NCBI RefSeq assembly: GCF_000430585.1 | Contig: NZ_AUMH01000018.1 | Location: 23,619 to 87,618, forward strand | DNA: 64,000 nucleotides | Direction: 5' to 3' | Source of the DNA: Alicyclobacillus herbarius DSM 13609 | GTDB lineage: Bacteria > Bacillota > Bacilli > Alicyclobacillales > Alicyclobacillaceae | Shown here: piece by piece, positions 35,230 to 44,146 of the stretch | How positions within the stretch are numbered: the stretch's first letter is position 1 | How the letters are laid out: the number at the start of each line of letters is the position of its first letter | The notes under the pieces: generated by a model | Seen by the model: the letters and a program-made list of their open reading frames with translations, nothing else | Told to the model about the DNA's origin: nothing | Databases searched by the model: none | Translations under genes and position numbers: made by a program

Positions 35230-36414
35230 TCATCCATTAAACCCAGCGTGAGCGCTGTCTTGCAGACGATACCGCGTGATGCGCAGGCGAAACAGAATGA
35301 CCATCCCTATCATCCCGAGAAGACTCACGACAAACGCAAACCGATACACAGACGCATCGCCAAACGCCTGCAGCACCCAGCCGCCGATGAGGCTTCCGAA
35401 AATCGCGGCTAACCCCGTGTTGACGGCACTGTACAGTGTCTGGGCGGTGACCCCGTTGGACTGACCGCCGCTCTGTGCAGCGAGGGCTACGCCGGCGGCA
35501 AACGTCAGGCCAAAGGACAGTCCGTGAAACAGCTGCGCGCAAACGATGACCCAGGTCGGCGGAGCGAACGCTAGCACCAGCCAGCGCAGGGTGAACACGC
35601 CGCTACCGAAGAAAAACACAGCTTTCGCGCCAAATCGTTGAATGAGCCGTCCGCTGAGGAAGAAACAGGGGAGTTCAGTGAGCGCACCGCAGCCTAGAAT
35701 GACGCCCAGCCAGCCCATGGGGCGGTGGAGATCGTGATAATACAGCGAGAAGAAGTTGTTATTGACCACCTGCCCAACCGATACGAGAAACGCCGCGACC
35801 AACAGGGCGACAAAAGACCGGTTTCGCAGCAACCCCCGAATGCCCCCCAAGAGGGTCCCCTTCGAGCGGGTGACCAGGCGGGGGTGAGGATAGGCGGAGA
35901 GGGCAGAGATGGCGAGTATGGCGGTGATTGTTGCCGCGAGCGGCAGCCAGGCCACCGTATGGGTCCGGTAGACCTGGCCGGCACCGGCGACGATCAACGC
36001 GTACCCGAGCGATCCGAACAGCCTGACCTTCCCGTAATCCTTCATTCCGCCCCGGACCAAGGTCATGCTGTCGAGTACGGGTGTGCCCGCAGTCTGAAAC
36101 GCCGCGAGCACAGCCGTCCCAAGTAAGAACCAAGCGTAAGTATGCAGGTAAGGAAACGTCCACAGTACCAGCGGCGGAACCACCAGTGCGACGAAGACAG
36201 TCCGTTTTTCAATGTGAAAGAGGTCGTTCCACATCCCCCACACGGGCTGCATCAACAGGCCCATAAGCGGAATAACGGCCAACACGCTTCCCACCTGCTG
36301 GGCGCTGAGCCCATGCATACCCAAGTATAAATTGAAGTACGGTCCAAACACCGCGACCGTACCATAGAAGAAAAAATAGCAGCATGACATGCGTGCGTAT
36401 TCGCTGCGTTTCAT
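35230..36414 (-). CDS. MFS transporter (MFS_1_like / LacY-like)
   Basis: 394 aa. Start ATG of MKRSEYARMS behind GGAGGT. About 12 transmembrane segments; the opening FFFYGTVAVFGPYFNLYL and the internal VRLFGSLGYAL (Arg in helix 4 region) resemble the LacY/nucleoside-symporter-like branch. Likely a sugar-proton symporter; substrate unknown. Upstream lies the first copy of the intergenic repeat. Confidence 0.83.
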   Translation of the reverse strand: MKRSEYARMSCCYFFFYGTVAVFGPYFNLYLGMHGLSAQQVGSVLAVIPLMGLLMQPVWGMWNDLFHIEKRTVFVALVVPPLVLWTFPYLHTYAWFLLGTAVLAAFQTAGTPVLDSMTLVRGGMKDYGKVRLFGSLGYALIVAGAGQVYRTHTVAWLPLAATITAILAISALSAYPHPRLVTRSKGTLLGGIRGLLRNRSFVALLVAAFLVSVGQVVNNNFFSLYYHDLHRPMGWLGVILGCGALTELPCFFLSGRLIQRFGAKAVFFFGSGVFTLRWLVLAFAPPTWVIVCAQLFHGLSFGLTFAAGVALAAQSGGQSNGVTAQTLYSAVNTGLAAIFGSLIGGWVLQAFGDASVYRFAFVVSLLGMIGMVILFRLRITRYRLQDSAHAGFNG

Positions 36415-36464
36415 GATTACCTCCACCACCGCAACGCCCACGTTTTCAGACGTTGCCCGAAAAG

Positions 36465-36641
36465 GGGCCTGGTCTTCAGTGAGGCCTGGTCTTCAGTGGG
36501 GCCTGGTCCCCCGTCGGGCCTGGTCGCCAGGACAACAGTCCAGTGTACTGTTGTCCCGTATGGGCCCGCGATAACCCGGAGACCGTTTTGACCAGGCAAT
36601 GGCCCCGGGGGGCTCCGGGAGTTCTAGCCCCATTTCTGGAC
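36465..36641 (-). repeat. Intergenic repeat element, copy 1
   Basis: Four degenerate 17-bp units built on GGGCCTGGTCTTCAGTG lie at 36465-36481, 36482-36498, 36499-36515 and 36516-36531. Next is a 10-bp perfect inverted repeat, GGACAACAGT (36530-36539) and ACTGTTGTCC (36547-36556). The element ends with CTAGCCCCATTTCTGGAC (36624-36641), 5 bp from the stop codon of the ABC transporter gene. The same order of parts occurs at 56129-56321 in the same orientation. The left terminus here is incomplete. Confidence 0.75.
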
Positions 36642-36646
36642 TACCT

Positions 36647-38452
36647 CTAGGCTAAAAACCGGTACTGGGCCTCGACCAGATGATAGTAATGGCCGCGCCG
36701 GGCCATCAACTCGGTATGCGTGCCGTGCTCGACAATCTGACCGTGATCAAACACCAGGATCTGATCCGCCTCGCGGATGGTGGACAGGCGGTGCGCGACC
36801 ACAAACGCGGTCCGGCCGGCCAAAAGTACCTCCAGTGCCTTCTGAATGAGGTGCTCCGTATAGGTGTCGATGCTCGCCGTCGCCTCATCCAGAATGAGGA
36901 TTTTCGGGTCGGCCAGGATGGCCCGGGCGAACGAGATCAACTGCCGCTGCCCCATCGACAGGCGGCTCCCCCGCTCTCGCACCTCGGTGTTATACCCGTT
37001 TTCCATCTGACGGATGAATTCATCCGCGTATACGGCACAGGCCGCGGCAATGACGTCTTCGTCGCTGGCAGCCGGGTTGCCGTAGCGGATGTTATCCATG
37101 ATGGTCCCGGAAAAAATGAACGTATCCTGCAGGACAATGCCAATCTGTTGGCGCAGACTGTCGGTCTGGACCGTGCGAATGTCGCGGCCGTCGATGCGGA
37201 TTGCGCCACCGGTCGGATCGTAAAACCGAGACAACAGGTTGATGACCGTGCTCTTCCCGGCCCCGGTGTGTCCGACCAAGGCCACCGTCTGGCCCGGCTC
37301 CACATGGAAGCTGACGCCGTCCAGCGCCTTGCGGCCAGGCTCGTACTCGAACTCCACATCGACGAATTCCACCCGCCCTTCAATCGCCGGCAGCTTTGGC
37401 GCGTTCAGTGCGTCTTGAACCACCGGCTTCGTGTCAAGATACTGGAAGATCCGTTCGGAGGACGCAGACGCGACCAACAGTTGATTGTAGACCTGGCCGA
37501 GTTGCGCAATCGGCGTCCAGAAATTTCCTAGGTAATTCGCAAACGCCACCAGGAGACCGACAGTGACCTCTCCGGCCGTCAACAGGTGGACGCCATACCC
37601 GAACAAGAGCGCGCTGCCCACCGCCCCCGTCAGGTCGACGAGCGGACCAAACACGATGCTCCGCCGCTGCGCGCGCAGGAACATGCGCATGTAGTCCTGG
37701 TTCATGTCCTCGAAAAACGCCTGGTTCTCCGCCTGCCGGGCGTATGCCTCGGTCACCCGCATGCCCTGGATGCTTTCGGCCAAGTGCGCGTTCATCTTTG
37801 ACGTGCGCAGCCGCACCTGCTGCCAGGCGCGCCGGATCTTTACCGTCAGTCGCATCGAGAGCAGGAACATAAACGGGACCACCACCATCGTCACCAAGGC
37901 CAGGCGGGCGTTGAGACTGACCATGATGACGATGATCCCGATGAGCGTAAACATGTTCGTGATGGAGTTGATGACCCCGTTCGTGAACAGGTCCTGAAGC
38001 GAGTTGACGTCGTTCATGATGCGGACCAGGACGGACCCGGCCGGGCGGTTGTCAAAAAACGTCAGGGACAGCTTCTGCACGTGGCTGAACAGCTGTCGGC
38101 GCAGGTCACGAATGACGTTTTGGCCGAGCAGGTTGGTATAGTAAATACGTTTGTGGCTGGCATAGAAATTGAGCGCGTACAGGGCCACAAGCACGGCGCA
38201 ATACGCTATCAGACGCCCGGTGCTGCCGGTGGCGATAGCCGCATCAATCACGCGGCCGACCACATACGGCGCCGCCAAGGTTACAACCGCCGTGGCGCAG
38301 GTGGCGGTAAAGGCCAGCGTAATCACCTTCGGATACGCCGACATGTACCCGAGCAGGCGGCGAATCTGCCCCCAATCAAATCTCTCAATTCGTTCGTCCT
38401 CGCGATAGACGAACGGCGCACGTAAATCTGCCTGCAGGTCTGGTTTAGGCAT
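36647..38452 (-). CDS. ABC exporter half-transporter, subunit with consensus Walker B
   Basis: 601 aa: six transmembrane segments (about 40-330), then a nucleotide-binding domain. Walker A GHTGAGKST near residue 392, signature LSMGQRQL near 497 (LSGGQ is usual), Walker B ILILDEATASID near 516. Start ATG of MPKPDL behind AAGGAGGGG; overlaps the partner gene by 8 nt. The partner has a consensus signature but a changed Walker B. Together they look like a heterodimeric multidrug/lipid exporter of the BmrCD/LmrCD type with one degenerate ATP site. Confidence 0.92.
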   Translation of the reverse strand: MPKPDLQADLRAPFVYREDERIERFDWGQIRRLLGYMSAYPKVITLAFTATCATAVVTLAAPYVVGRVIDAAIATGSTGRLIAYCAVLVALYALNFYASHKRIYYTNLLGQNVIRDLRRQLFSHVQKLSLTFFDNRPAGSVLVRIMNDVNSLQDLFTNGVINSITNMFTLIGIIVIMVSLNARLALVTMVVVPFMFLLSMRLTVKIRRAWQQVRLRTSKMNAHLAESIQGMRVTEAYARQAENQAFFEDMNQDYMRMFLRAQRRSIVFGPLVDLTGAVGSALLFGYGVHLLTAGEVTVGLLVAFANYLGNFWTPIAQLGQVYNQLLVASASSERIFQYLDTKPVVQDALNAPKLPAIEGRVEFVDVEFEYEPGRKALDGVSFHVEPGQTVALVGHTGAGKSTVINLLSRFYDPTGGAIRIDGRDIRTVQTDSLRQQIGIVLQDTFIFSGTIMDNIRYGNPAASDEDVIAAACAVYADEFIRQMENGYNTEVRERGSRLSMGQRQLISFARAILADPKILILDEATASIDTYTEHLIQKALEVLLAGRTAFVVAHRLSTIREADQILVFDHGQIVEHGTHTELMARRGHYYHLVEAQYRFLA

Positions 38453-40226
38453 GATGCCCCTCCTTCCGCAGCGGGAATCCGCCGGCCACCGCGGCCAGAT
38501 TGCTGTCGGAATCACGGAACTGCATGTCAAAGATGCGCCGGTACAGTCCCTTCCCCGCCAACAGTTGATCGTGCGTGCCGCGCTCGACAATCCGACCGTG
38601 ATCGATGACCAAAATCAGGTCCGCCCGTTTCAACGTCGAGATCCGGTGAGCGATGATGAACGTAGTCCGACCGCGCATGACCTCCTGCAGGGCCTGCTGA
38701 ATCTGGTATTCCGTTTCCATGTCCACGGCACTGGTCGCGTCATCCAGAATCAATATGGATGGGTCTTGAAGGATGGCCCTGGCCAGAGCAATACGCTGCT
38801 TCTGGCCCCCGGAAAGCCCCATCCCACGCTCGCCGACAATCGTCGCGTAGCCGTCCGGGAGCTGCTCGATAAACTCGGCCGCATCCGCCAGCCGTGCGGC
38901 CCGTCGGACCTCCTCCAGGCTCGCGTCCGGGCGTCCGTAGGCGATGTTGGAGAAAATCGTGGTTGAAAACAGAAACGGTTCTTGGAAGACCACGGCTACG
39001 TTTTTCCGCAGCGAATGCAGATCCCACTCGCGAACATCCTTGCCGTCAATCAGCACCCGCCCGGAACTGACATCGTAAAACCGAGGCAGCAGGCTGACCA
39101 AGGTCGACTTGCCCGCTCCGGTCAACCCGAGCAAGGCTACTGTCTGTCCAGGGGCCACCTCAAGGTCAATGTCCTCTAGGACCCGGTTCTCTCCGTAATG
39201 GACCTCCACGTGCTCGAATCGAACGTGTCCGCAAAGTGGCTGCGGCCGTGCTCCGGCGGGTGTGGTGATGGTGACCTGTGCCTCGAGAATCTCGAGTAGG
39301 CGTCCGCCGGCAGCCCGGGCCTGCGTCCAGTTGTTGAGATAAAACCCGAGGTCGGCCAAGGGCCATAAAATGTACCAAAGGACGCTGAGGAAGGCCACCA
39401 AGTCACCCAGTTCCATTTGTTTGTGCATGACCAGCCAGCCGCCTACAAGCAAGATCAACACCATACCCAGGTTCCCCGTGCTGCTGATGACGGGGAAAAA
39501 CCATTTCCAGATGTTACTGGCCCCCATGTTGGAGTTGAAGTACTCGTCGTTGCGCTCCGTAAACTTATCAATTTCGAAGTCTTCTTTAGCAAACGACTTC
39601 ACCGTACGAATGCCCATGATGGTCTCCTGGACACCGGAGTTCAGGGTACCCAGGCTCTGCCGAATGCGACGAAACGCCTTATGCAGACGGCGGTCAAAAA
39701 ACACCCCGGCACAAGCCAAAATCGGCATCAAACAGAGCATGACCAGGGCCAGCCAACCGTTCATCCACCACATCATGACCAGGCCGAAACCAACGATGAG
39801 ACCGAGATTGACCAAGTTGTTGATGCCAAAAGCGAGAAACATCCGAAACGCGTCCAAATCGGCCGTCAATCGGGACATCAGGTCCCCGGTGTGAATCTCG
39901 TCGTACCAGCCAAACGGCTGCCGATTCAGTTTGTGATAGAGCGCGTTGCGCAGATCGTAGGCGGTACGGCTGCCGAAAACCTGTCCGGTATACTGTTGCC
40001 CAAAGTTGAACACGCCTTTGACCAGCGCGGCCACAAGGATTGCGGCGATGAGCCAAGGCAGCTGTCCGTACGCGTGGCCGATGATGACCCGGTTGACAAT
40101 TAGCTTTAATAAGTAGGGATAGACGAGTCCCAGGACAGTGGTCACCACCAGCAGCACCATGCTCAGGTACAGCCAACGCAGATAGGGACGGTAGAAGCCG
40201 GATAACCGTCGAAACTCTCCCGCCAA
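38445..40226 (-). CDS. ABC exporter half-transporter, subunit with degenerate Walker B
   Basis: 593 aa. Start TTG at 40226 with GGGGAGG 7 nt upstream; earlier in-frame codons lack a site. Six transmembrane segments then an ATPase domain with Walker A GLTGAGKST (near 365), signature LSGGQKQR (near 469) and Walker B ILILDDATSAVD (near 491), where Asp replaces the catalytic Glu. First gene of a two-gene exporter operon, 145 nt downstream of an AraC regulator gene. Confidence 0.92.
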   Translation of the reverse strand: MAGEFRRLSGFYRPYLRWLYLSMVLLVVTTVLGLVYPYLLKLIVNRVIIGHAYGQLPWLIAAILVAALVKGVFNFGQQYTGQVFGSRTAYDLRNALYHKLNRQPFGWYDEIHTGDLMSRLTADLDAFRMFLAFGINNLVNLGLIVGFGLVMMWWMNGWLALVMLCLMPILACAGVFFDRRLHKAFRRIRQSLGTLNSGVQETIMGIRTVKSFAKEDFEIDKFTERNDEYFNSNMGASNIWKWFFPVISSTGNLGMVLILLVGGWLVMHKQMELGDLVAFLSVLWYILWPLADLGFYLNNWTQARAAGGRLLEILEAQVTITTPAGARPQPLCGHVRFEHVEVHYGENRVLEDIDLEVAPGQTVALLGLTGAGKSTLVSLLPRFYDVSSGRVLIDGKDVREWDLHSLRKNVAVVFQEPFLFSTTIFSNIAYGRPDASLEEVRRAARLADAAEFIEQLPDGYATIVGERGMGLSGGQKQRIALARAILQDPSILILDDATSAVDMETEYQIQQALQEVMRGRTTFIIAHRISTLKRADLILVIDHGRIVERGTHDQLLAGKGLYRRIFDMQFRDSDSNLAAVAGGFPLRKEGHHA

Positions 40227-40371
40227 GCAAAACCCTCCCCGTGTGTCGTGAAGTGACAACGTAGTTGAGTTAATCACAAACAGGGAGGGTTGAGAATGAC
40301 GTATCTGGTTATGAAGTTTTCAGATCTGGCTGTCTTATCGAGAAAGGGAGGATACCGGGTTGCCTCGTCGG

Positions 40372-41181
40372 CTATTGCATCTGCTGCCGATACTGCTTCG
40401 GCGACACGCCGTAGCGGTCGCGGAACACGCGGTAGAAGTACGAGTAGCTGCGAAATCCGGCTGACTCCGCGGCCTGCTCCAAGGTCATCGCACTAAAGCG
40501 GATACGGTCAGAAGCCAGCTTCAAGCGAACATCGACGATGTACTGGACAATCGTACAGCCAAACGTTTCCTTAAATAAGTGGACGGCACGCGAGACACTC
40601 AAGCCCACTTCATCCGCCACGTCCTGCAGAGTCAATTCATCTCCGATGTTCTGCTCGATAAATCGCTTCATCCGGTGCGCCGCCAGGGATTCCGGACTGA
40701 CCGTGCGCGCCTGCCACTCGTCCAGGCTCCGGTCAATGAGCAGGCACAACACCCGCACGAGGTAGTCACCGATGCGGTCATCCGTGCGACCAATCCGTCG
40801 TTTCTCCCACGCCACCTGGCGCCACAAAGACAGCATCGAGTCGTCGAGCGGAATTGTTGCCATACGCGGCCGCCGCCGTTCCTGCCACCAGGCGTCCAGC
40901 CACGGCCCGTCGCAAAAGATGTAGTAATCGGCGCTGCGTATCGGCGCGCGCGCGGACGAATGACCAATGTGCAGCTCATATGGCTGTCTCGGCGCCACCA
41001 GCAAGAGGTCCCCAACCCCAATGGACGCCCTGCGGCCATCAATCACGGTCTCTGCTTGCCCTTCCACTTGCAGGCGCAAGAGATAAGTCGTAAACCCTTC
41101 CTGCTTGACGGAATGGTACGGGCGATCATGATACCCGTATCCGGCCACCCGCACATACGCCCCGATTGAATGTTCATTCAC
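40372..41181 (-). CDS. AraC family transcriptional regulator
   Basis: 269 aa. Start GTG at 41179-41181 with GAGGTG upstream. N-terminal cupin-type domain (TYLLRLQVEGQAETVI, LLLVAPRQPYELHIG), C-terminal two-HTH AraC domain (LQDVADEVGLSVSRAVHLFKE, GFRSYSYFYRVFRDRYGVSP). It may control the exporter operon downstream or the divergent YdjC-type gene; the promoter region between them is 162 bp. Confidence 0.87.
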   Translation of the reverse strand: MNEHSIGAYVRVAGYGYHDRPYHSVKQEGFTTYLLRLQVEGQAETVIDGRRASIGVGDLLLVAPRQPYELHIGHSSARAPIRSADYYIFCDGPWLDAWWQERRRPRMATIPLDDSMLSLWRQVAWEKRRIGRTDDRIGDYLVRVLCLLIDRSLDEWQARTVSPESLAAHRMKRFIEQNIGDELTLQDVADEVGLSVSRAVHLFKETFGCTIVQYIVDVRLKLASDRIRFSAMTLEQAAESAGFRSYSYFYRVFRDRYGVSPKQYRQQMQ

Positions 41182-41343
41182 GAGCCGCTGTCACCTCGTC
41201 GCCAGTTTACACCGCTTCGCGTTCGGAAGCTAGGTGCAAATTCCGTGTTTTCGTGCGGTTTTTGCAGATACCTGGGCCAGGAGCAGAGGATTTGTAGTAC
41301 CATGGGAGCAAGATGGTTCGGAAAACGACAAGGAGGCCATCGG

Positions 41344-42159
41344 ATGACGCTGTGGAGAGACATGGGCCTGGATGGTAAACGATGCATCCTGGTTCACCAC
41401 GATGACTTGGGTGTGCTGGCCGCGCAAAATCAGGCCTACCTGGAACTGGGCTGGCCCACCGGTAGCATCATGACACCGGGCGCGTGGGCGGCGCAGGTCA
41501 AGTCGGGGGATTTGGGAGTCCACCTGACCTTGACCAGCGAGTGGGCCTACCCGCGAATGCGGCCGTTAACCGGAGGCCAGAGCCTCTGCGATGAAAGCGG
41601 TTATTTTTGGTCTACACTCGAAGCGGCGTGGCAACACATCCGTGTCGAAGAGGCGGAGATGGAACTGCGAGCGCAGGTAGAGGCCTGTCGACGCCTTGGT
41701 ATCGAGCCAACCCACCTGGACACGCACATGGGGGCGGTGATGCGGCCGGACATTGCCACTGTGTACCACCAACTGGGCATAGAGCTCGGTATCCCCATTT
41801 TCCTGCCCGAGAACCTGGAGGACCTTGTCCTGCCGGAGGACCTGCGGGTAGCCCTTACGCGCTTGGCGGAGACCTCTCCGTTGCCCAAAGTACGGCTTGT
41901 CGACAGCTATCCGGTATCCCCGAAACCCCGCATCGCCTGGTATGTGGATACCCTCAGCCACCTCGGCCCAGGCGTCTATCACTTGATTCATCACGCGGCG
42001 GTGCCGACGGACGAAGCGCGGCTGTTGCCCGATTGGGAGAAGCGCGCAGCCGACTGGGAGGCGCTTCGCCACCCGGACGTGCGACGCGTCCTGGGCGAGT
42101 TTGTGCACCTCACCTACCGCGACGTAAAGGCGGGCATGCGTCAGTATGGCGGAACGTAA
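41344..42159 (+). CDS. YdjC/ChbG-family carbohydrate deacetylase
   Basis: 271 aa. Start ATG behind AAGGAGG; an upstream extension has no ribosome binding site. Metal-binding motifs of the YdjC (PF04794) family: VHHDDLGV (two Asp), GVHLTLTSEW (His) and PTHLDTHMG (His). Relatives such as ChbG remove an acetyl group from chito-oligosaccharides; others act on acetylated hopanoid or glycan intermediates. No signal peptide, so a cytoplasmic substrate is likely. Divergent from the AraC gene. Confidence 0.85.
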   Translation: MTLWRDMGLDGKRCILVHHDDLGVLAAQNQAYLELGWPTGSIMTPGAWAAQVKSGDLGVHLTLTSEWAYPRMRPLTGGQSLCDESGYFWSTLEAAWQHIRVEEAEMELRAQVEACRRLGIEPTHLDTHMGAVMRPDIATVYHQLGIELGIPIFLPENLEDLVLPEDLRVALTRLAETSPLPKVRLVDSYPVSPKPRIAWYVDTLSHLGPGVYHLIHHAAVPTDEARLLPDWEKRAADWEALRHPDVRRVLGEFVHLTYRDVKAGMRQYGGT

Positions 42160-42265
42160 CGAGCCCTCCCGAGAATACATCTCGAGCATCGCAGATTTCA
42201 AATGTCAGGCCACGACTGGCAGCGGATTGACCCAATCTATGGCTTGCACCGGTTGGTTCAGCCGG

Positions 42266-42460
42266 TTAACGGCGTCTCTCACGCCAAGTCTTGACCCACG
42301 CTTGATAGAACCTTTGCCATTCGTCGGATACCCCATCTGGCAGGTGCAGGTCGGGAAGGTCCTGTGTGCCTTTGGCCACGGTTTTGGCAGCCGTTTTACG
42401 GCTTCGCGTTGTGTGGGTCTTATCCGGACGGTTTGTCCGCTTGCGCGACGTCGTGTCCAT
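42266..42460 (-). CDS. Possible small basic protein, unknown function
   Basis: 64 aa. N-terminal half is rich in Arg, Lys and Thr (MDTTSRKRTNRPDK), the C-terminal half amphipathic (LHLPDGVSDEWQRFY, QAWVKTWRERRR). A GGAAGTGAT site precedes the ATG. I do not recognise the family. A longer start exists but would run through the divergent LysR remnant. Composition is compatible with a genuine small cytoplasmic protein; evidence is limited. Confidence 0.35.
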   Translation of the reverse strand: MDTTSRKRTNRPDKTHTTRSRKTAAKTVAKGTQDLPDLHLPDGVSDEWQRFYQAWVKTWRERRR

Positions 42461-42508
42461 ACTATCACTTCCAATGTGCTTGAATGCGGGTGCAGGTGAT
42501 GTGTACGA

Positions 42509-42673
42509 ATGGAATGGTTTCAACTTCATTATTTCCGAACGGTCTGCCGAACGCAAAGCCTGACCAAAGCAGCAGCGGAACTGTCCATCACCCAACCGGC
42601 GCTGAACCGTGCCATCGCCAAGCTGGAAGACGAACTGGGCGTCCCCTTATTTGAACGCACCAGCCGTGGCTGA
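42509..42673 (+). pseudogene. LysR-type regulator, truncated after the HTH domain
   Basis: 54 codons, MEWFQLHYFRTVCRTQSLTK onward through AAAELSITQPALNRAIAKLE to FERTSRG, then TGA. This is the complete N-terminal winged helix of a LysR regulator, usually followed by about 230 more residues. A ribosome binding site (GCAGGTG) is still present. The convergent MFS gene ends 26 nt further on, so the rest was probably lost by deletion. Related LysR proteins of the YwbI/CitR kind control exporters, but the target is lost. Confidence 0.75.
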
Positions 42674-42698
42674 TACCCCCCTGTTCAGCTCGCAAACC

Positions 42699-44006
42699 TC
42701 ACACTGGCTTCGCGGCTTCCATCACCGACCGGGTACCATCCACCTCAATCGGTTCCAAATCCGTCAACAGGAACACGTAGGCCAAGATGCCGAACACCAG
42801 GATCATTCCTGCTACGACAAAGGCCATCGCGAACGATCCGGTCGCGCTGACGATGAAGCCCGTAACGATGGGCGCCACGATGCCCATCGCGTTGTTGCCA
42901 AACGTCAGCAGACCAATTAGGCTGCCGGTCGCCCCTTTGGGGGCAATGAAAGTGGGGATGCTGTAAGCGATGGACGACGTGATGACCAGGCCGCCGAGTG
43001 CGATGGAAATCCAAGCCACCGCTACAACCGGGTTGGTTGTGAAGGCGGCACCCAATACGGATAAACCCAGCACCAACCCAATCACTAACATGGTTTTCCG
43101 CACCCGAGTGGGGTTTTTCCCCTTGCGGACGAAGTAATCCACTAGCCATCCACCAATCAAAAGCTCAGACAGGAAGCCGACCAGCCAAGGAACGGCCGAA
43201 TACCACCCTGACTTCAGTACGGTCATGTGCATTTCCGTTTCCAAATACCCGGGCAGCCACGTGAGGAACAAAAACCACGAATACCCGTACGCCGCAAACC
43301 CGATGAATACGCCCCACACCTTGCGCTGCCGAAGCAGCAGGCGCAGGTTCTGACCGATTCGTCCGTCGCCCTCACCGACCGCTTGCGCCCCGCCCTCGAC
43401 CAGATACTGCTGTTCCTCCTGCGTCAGCTTCTTGTCCTCGTTGGGATTCCGGTAGCGAATCCAGAACAACATCGCATACAGCAGGCTCAGGATACCGGTC
43501 AGATAGAAGCCGGCCCGCCAGCCCCAAGCCGTAACGGCCACAGCGATAAGGGGTGCCCCGATGGCATTTGACAACTTGGACTCGGAGTCAAACAACGAAG
43601 TGGCCAGACCGCGTTCCTGGCGGGGAAACCAATACCCCGTAGCCTTCGCCGATGCGGGAAAGTACGGCGCTTCCGCGAACCCCAACAGCACGCGAGACAG
43701 GATGACCAGGCCCAACCCGCTGACACACGCGGTCATGAACGTGGCCAAAGACCAAATCAGCGTCCCGACACGCACCACCCACTTGACGCCAATTTTGTCG
43801 AGCAGCGCCCCGGCCGGTATCTGCATCAACGCATAGGACCAACCAAATGAGGACAAGACCAGACCCATTTCCCCAGCGCTGAGATGAAACTCACTGGCAA
43901 GCGGTTTCGTCGCAATGGACATGTTGGTCCGGTCAAAGTAGTTTATGATCACCCCCAAAGCCAGCAGCAACCCAATCATCCAGCGCCTTTTGCCCAAAGA
44001 AACCAC
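42699..44006 (-). CDS. MFS transporter, anion:cation symporter (hexuronate/aldarate-like)
   Basis: 435 aa. Start GTG 44006 or TTG 43997 (GGGGTGG lies between). The NYFDRTNMSIA stretch in helix 1 is the ACS-family signature found in ExuT, GudP and DgoT. About 12 transmembrane segments, with a loop 2-3 motif GALLDKIGVKW. Likely substrate: an organic anion such as galacturonate, glucarate or galactonate. Located 140 nt after the zinc dehydrogenase gene, and some 8 kb from the hexuronate operon it could serve. Confidence 0.85.
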   Translation of the reverse strand: MVSLGKRRWMIGLLLALGVIINYFDRTNMSIATKPLASEFHLSAGEMGLVLSSFGWSYALMQIPAGALLDKIGVKWVVRVGTLIWSLATFMTACVSGLGLVILSRVLLGFAEAPYFPASAKATGYWFPRQERGLATSLFDSESKLSNAIGAPLIAVAVTAWGWRAGFYLTGILSLLYAMLFWIRYRNPNEDKKLTQEEQQYLVEGGAQAVGEGDGRIGQNLRLLLRQRKVWGVFIGFAAYGYSWFLFLTWLPGYLETEMHMTVLKSGWYSAVPWLVGFLSELLIGGWLVDYFVRKGKNPTRVRKTMLVIGLVLGLSVLGAAFTTNPVVAVAWISIALGGLVITSSIAYSIPTFIAPKGATGSLIGLLTFGNNAMGIVAPIVTGFIVSATGSFAMAFVVAGMILVFGILAYVFLLTDLEPIEVDGTRSVMEAAKPV

Positions 44007-44146
44007 CCCACGATTCTATCTTTCACAATGAATTTGATAATTTTACAGAGATATTCGCAGTCTGTAAAGACCACAGAGGATCGAAAAAGGTGCGAACGGC
44101 CGTTGCTCCTAGGGCCTGTGCGACCGGCACGGCCCACTTCATGCAC

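Noticed and set aside
36465..36531. CRISPR-like array from the repeated GGGCCTGGTC units.
   Set aside because: Units are contiguous, degenerate and without spacers; no cas genes are present.
42160..42265. Further small frames between the YdjC-type gene and the LysR remnant.
   Set aside because: No ribosome binding sites or recognisable motifs; only an imperfect inverted repeat near 42165-42195 without a T run.
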